Origin: Akkermansia muciniphila
GTDB lineage: Bacteria > Pseudomonadota > Gammaproteobacteria > Burkholderiales > Burkholderiaceae_C
DNA: 5,298 nt
Assembly: GCA_943327015.2 (NCBI GenBank)
Contig: CALPVM020000176.1
Location: 1-5,298 of the forward strand
Direction: 5' to 3'
Shown here: positions 4,793 to 5,298 of the stretch, piece after piece
Numbering within the stretch: the first letter of the stretch is position 1
Layout: every line of letters starts with the position of its first letter
Program-made: the position numbers and the translations under genes
The notes under the pieces: generated by a model
The model's input: only the letters and a program-made list of their open reading frames with translations
What the model was told of the DNA's origin: nothing
Databases searched by the model: none

Positions 4793-5298
4793 TTATTCTG
4801 CCAAGGTATCCAATGTCCAACGTGGCTTAACATCAAACGCGTAGCTGGTGCTTGCCTGCTGCACACCACTTTGCAGGCGCATAGCCGCTGCCATGGCTAT
4901 CATGGCGCCGTTGTCGGTGCACAAATCAAACTCCGGGTAATGCACCCGAACACCCCGCTTGGCACATTGGGCATTGAGCTGCTGGCGCAAATGCACGTTA
5001 GCACCCACACCACCGGCCACAACCAAGCGCTGCAACCCGGTTTGCTTTAAAGCGGTCAAGGTTTTTTTGACCAACACATCCACAATGGCGGCCTGCGCTG
5101 AGGCCGCTAAATCTCGCTGTTGACTCTCAGGCAAAGCATCAAAGCTACTCACACCAGCTGAAGCCACCATTTTTTGCGATTGCACCAATACCGCCGTCTT
5201 AAGCCCGGCAAACGAAAAGTCCAGATTACCACTACGCAGTAATGGGCGCGGTAGCGCATAGGCCTCAGCATTACCACCTTGCGCCATGCGGGCCAAGG
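4793..5298 (-). CDS. tsaD: TsaD, tRNA N6-adenosine threonylcarbamoyltransferase, C-terminal part
   Basis: TsaD (Gcp/YgjD), with TsaB and TsaE, transfers the threonylcarbamoyl group to A37 of tRNAs that read ANN codons, an essential cytoplasmic modification. About 168 codons are visible; full proteins are roughly 330-350 aa, so the N-terminal half with the metal-binding HxxxH motif lies beyond the right edge. Visible ASKHA-fold features are YALPRPLL, DFSFAGLKTAV (family SFSGLKT), VVAGGVGANVHLR (nucleotide-binding, GGVxxN) and CTDNGAMIA, whose aspartate is a metal ligand in the family. The C-terminus DVKPRWTL is normal and the stop is at 4793-4795. It shares its strand with marR but has no evident functional link to it; the marR operator directly follows its stop codon. 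Confidence 0.93.
   Translation of the reverse strand, partial: LARMAQGGNAEAYALPRPLLRSGNLDFSFAGLKTAVLVQSQKMVASAGVSSFDALPESQQRDLAASAQAAIVDVLVKKTLTALKQTGLQRLVVAGGVGANVHLRQQLNAQCAKRGVRVHYPEFDLCTDNGAMIAMAAAMRLQSGVQQASTSYAFDVKPRWTLDTLAE

Overview
The window looks like chromosomal DNA from a betaproteobacterium, probably a Burkholderiales-type sulfur oxidiser. This rests on the protein style of SoxY, SoxZ and TsaD and on a mid-range base composition judged by eye; the genus cannot be named. All genes lie close together, and the longest stretch without a gene is about 170 bases.

Left part (1-1068): a sulfur-oxidation locus. The first 51 codons of a YeeE/YedE-type sulfur-compound transporter run leftwards off the window. 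Divergently, soxY and soxZ encode the periplasmic SoxYZ carrier on which thiosulfate is oxidised. No other sox gene follows soxZ.

Middle part (1069-2827): an accessory island. Its main gene (1236-2318, +) joins a helical N-terminal region to a C-type-lectin fold of the SUMF1/formylglycine-generating-enzyme class. The last 40 codons look like the variable repeat (VR) of a diversity-generating retroelement (DGR): fixed RGGSW and GFRLA ends enclose fourteen NNY codons among invariant Arg, Ala and Ser codons. An 8-bp hairpin starts five bases after the GFRLA block, where known DGRs have their downstream hairpin. No reverse transcriptase and no template repeat (TR) are in the window. This is therefore either a remote target served in trans or an orphan left after the rest was lost. 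The next sequence is the 3' end of an IS1380-type transposase gene, cut off exactly at the end of the neighbouring gene.

Right part (2828-5298, all on the minus strand): in transcription order, the 3' half of tsaD (tRNA t6A synthesis), a MarR-family regulator, a zinc-independent quinone oxidoreductase-like MDR enzyme, and a DUF4442 hotdog-fold protein translationally coupled to it. Two matching palindromes (TAGTTCG-N4-CGAACWA) lie in front of marR and of the oxidoreductase gene. They are very probably the operators of this MarR protein, giving an autoregulated switch that also controls the oxidoreductase-DUF4442 pair.

The best lead is the probable DGR target with its hairpin; the second is the two-site MarR regulon.
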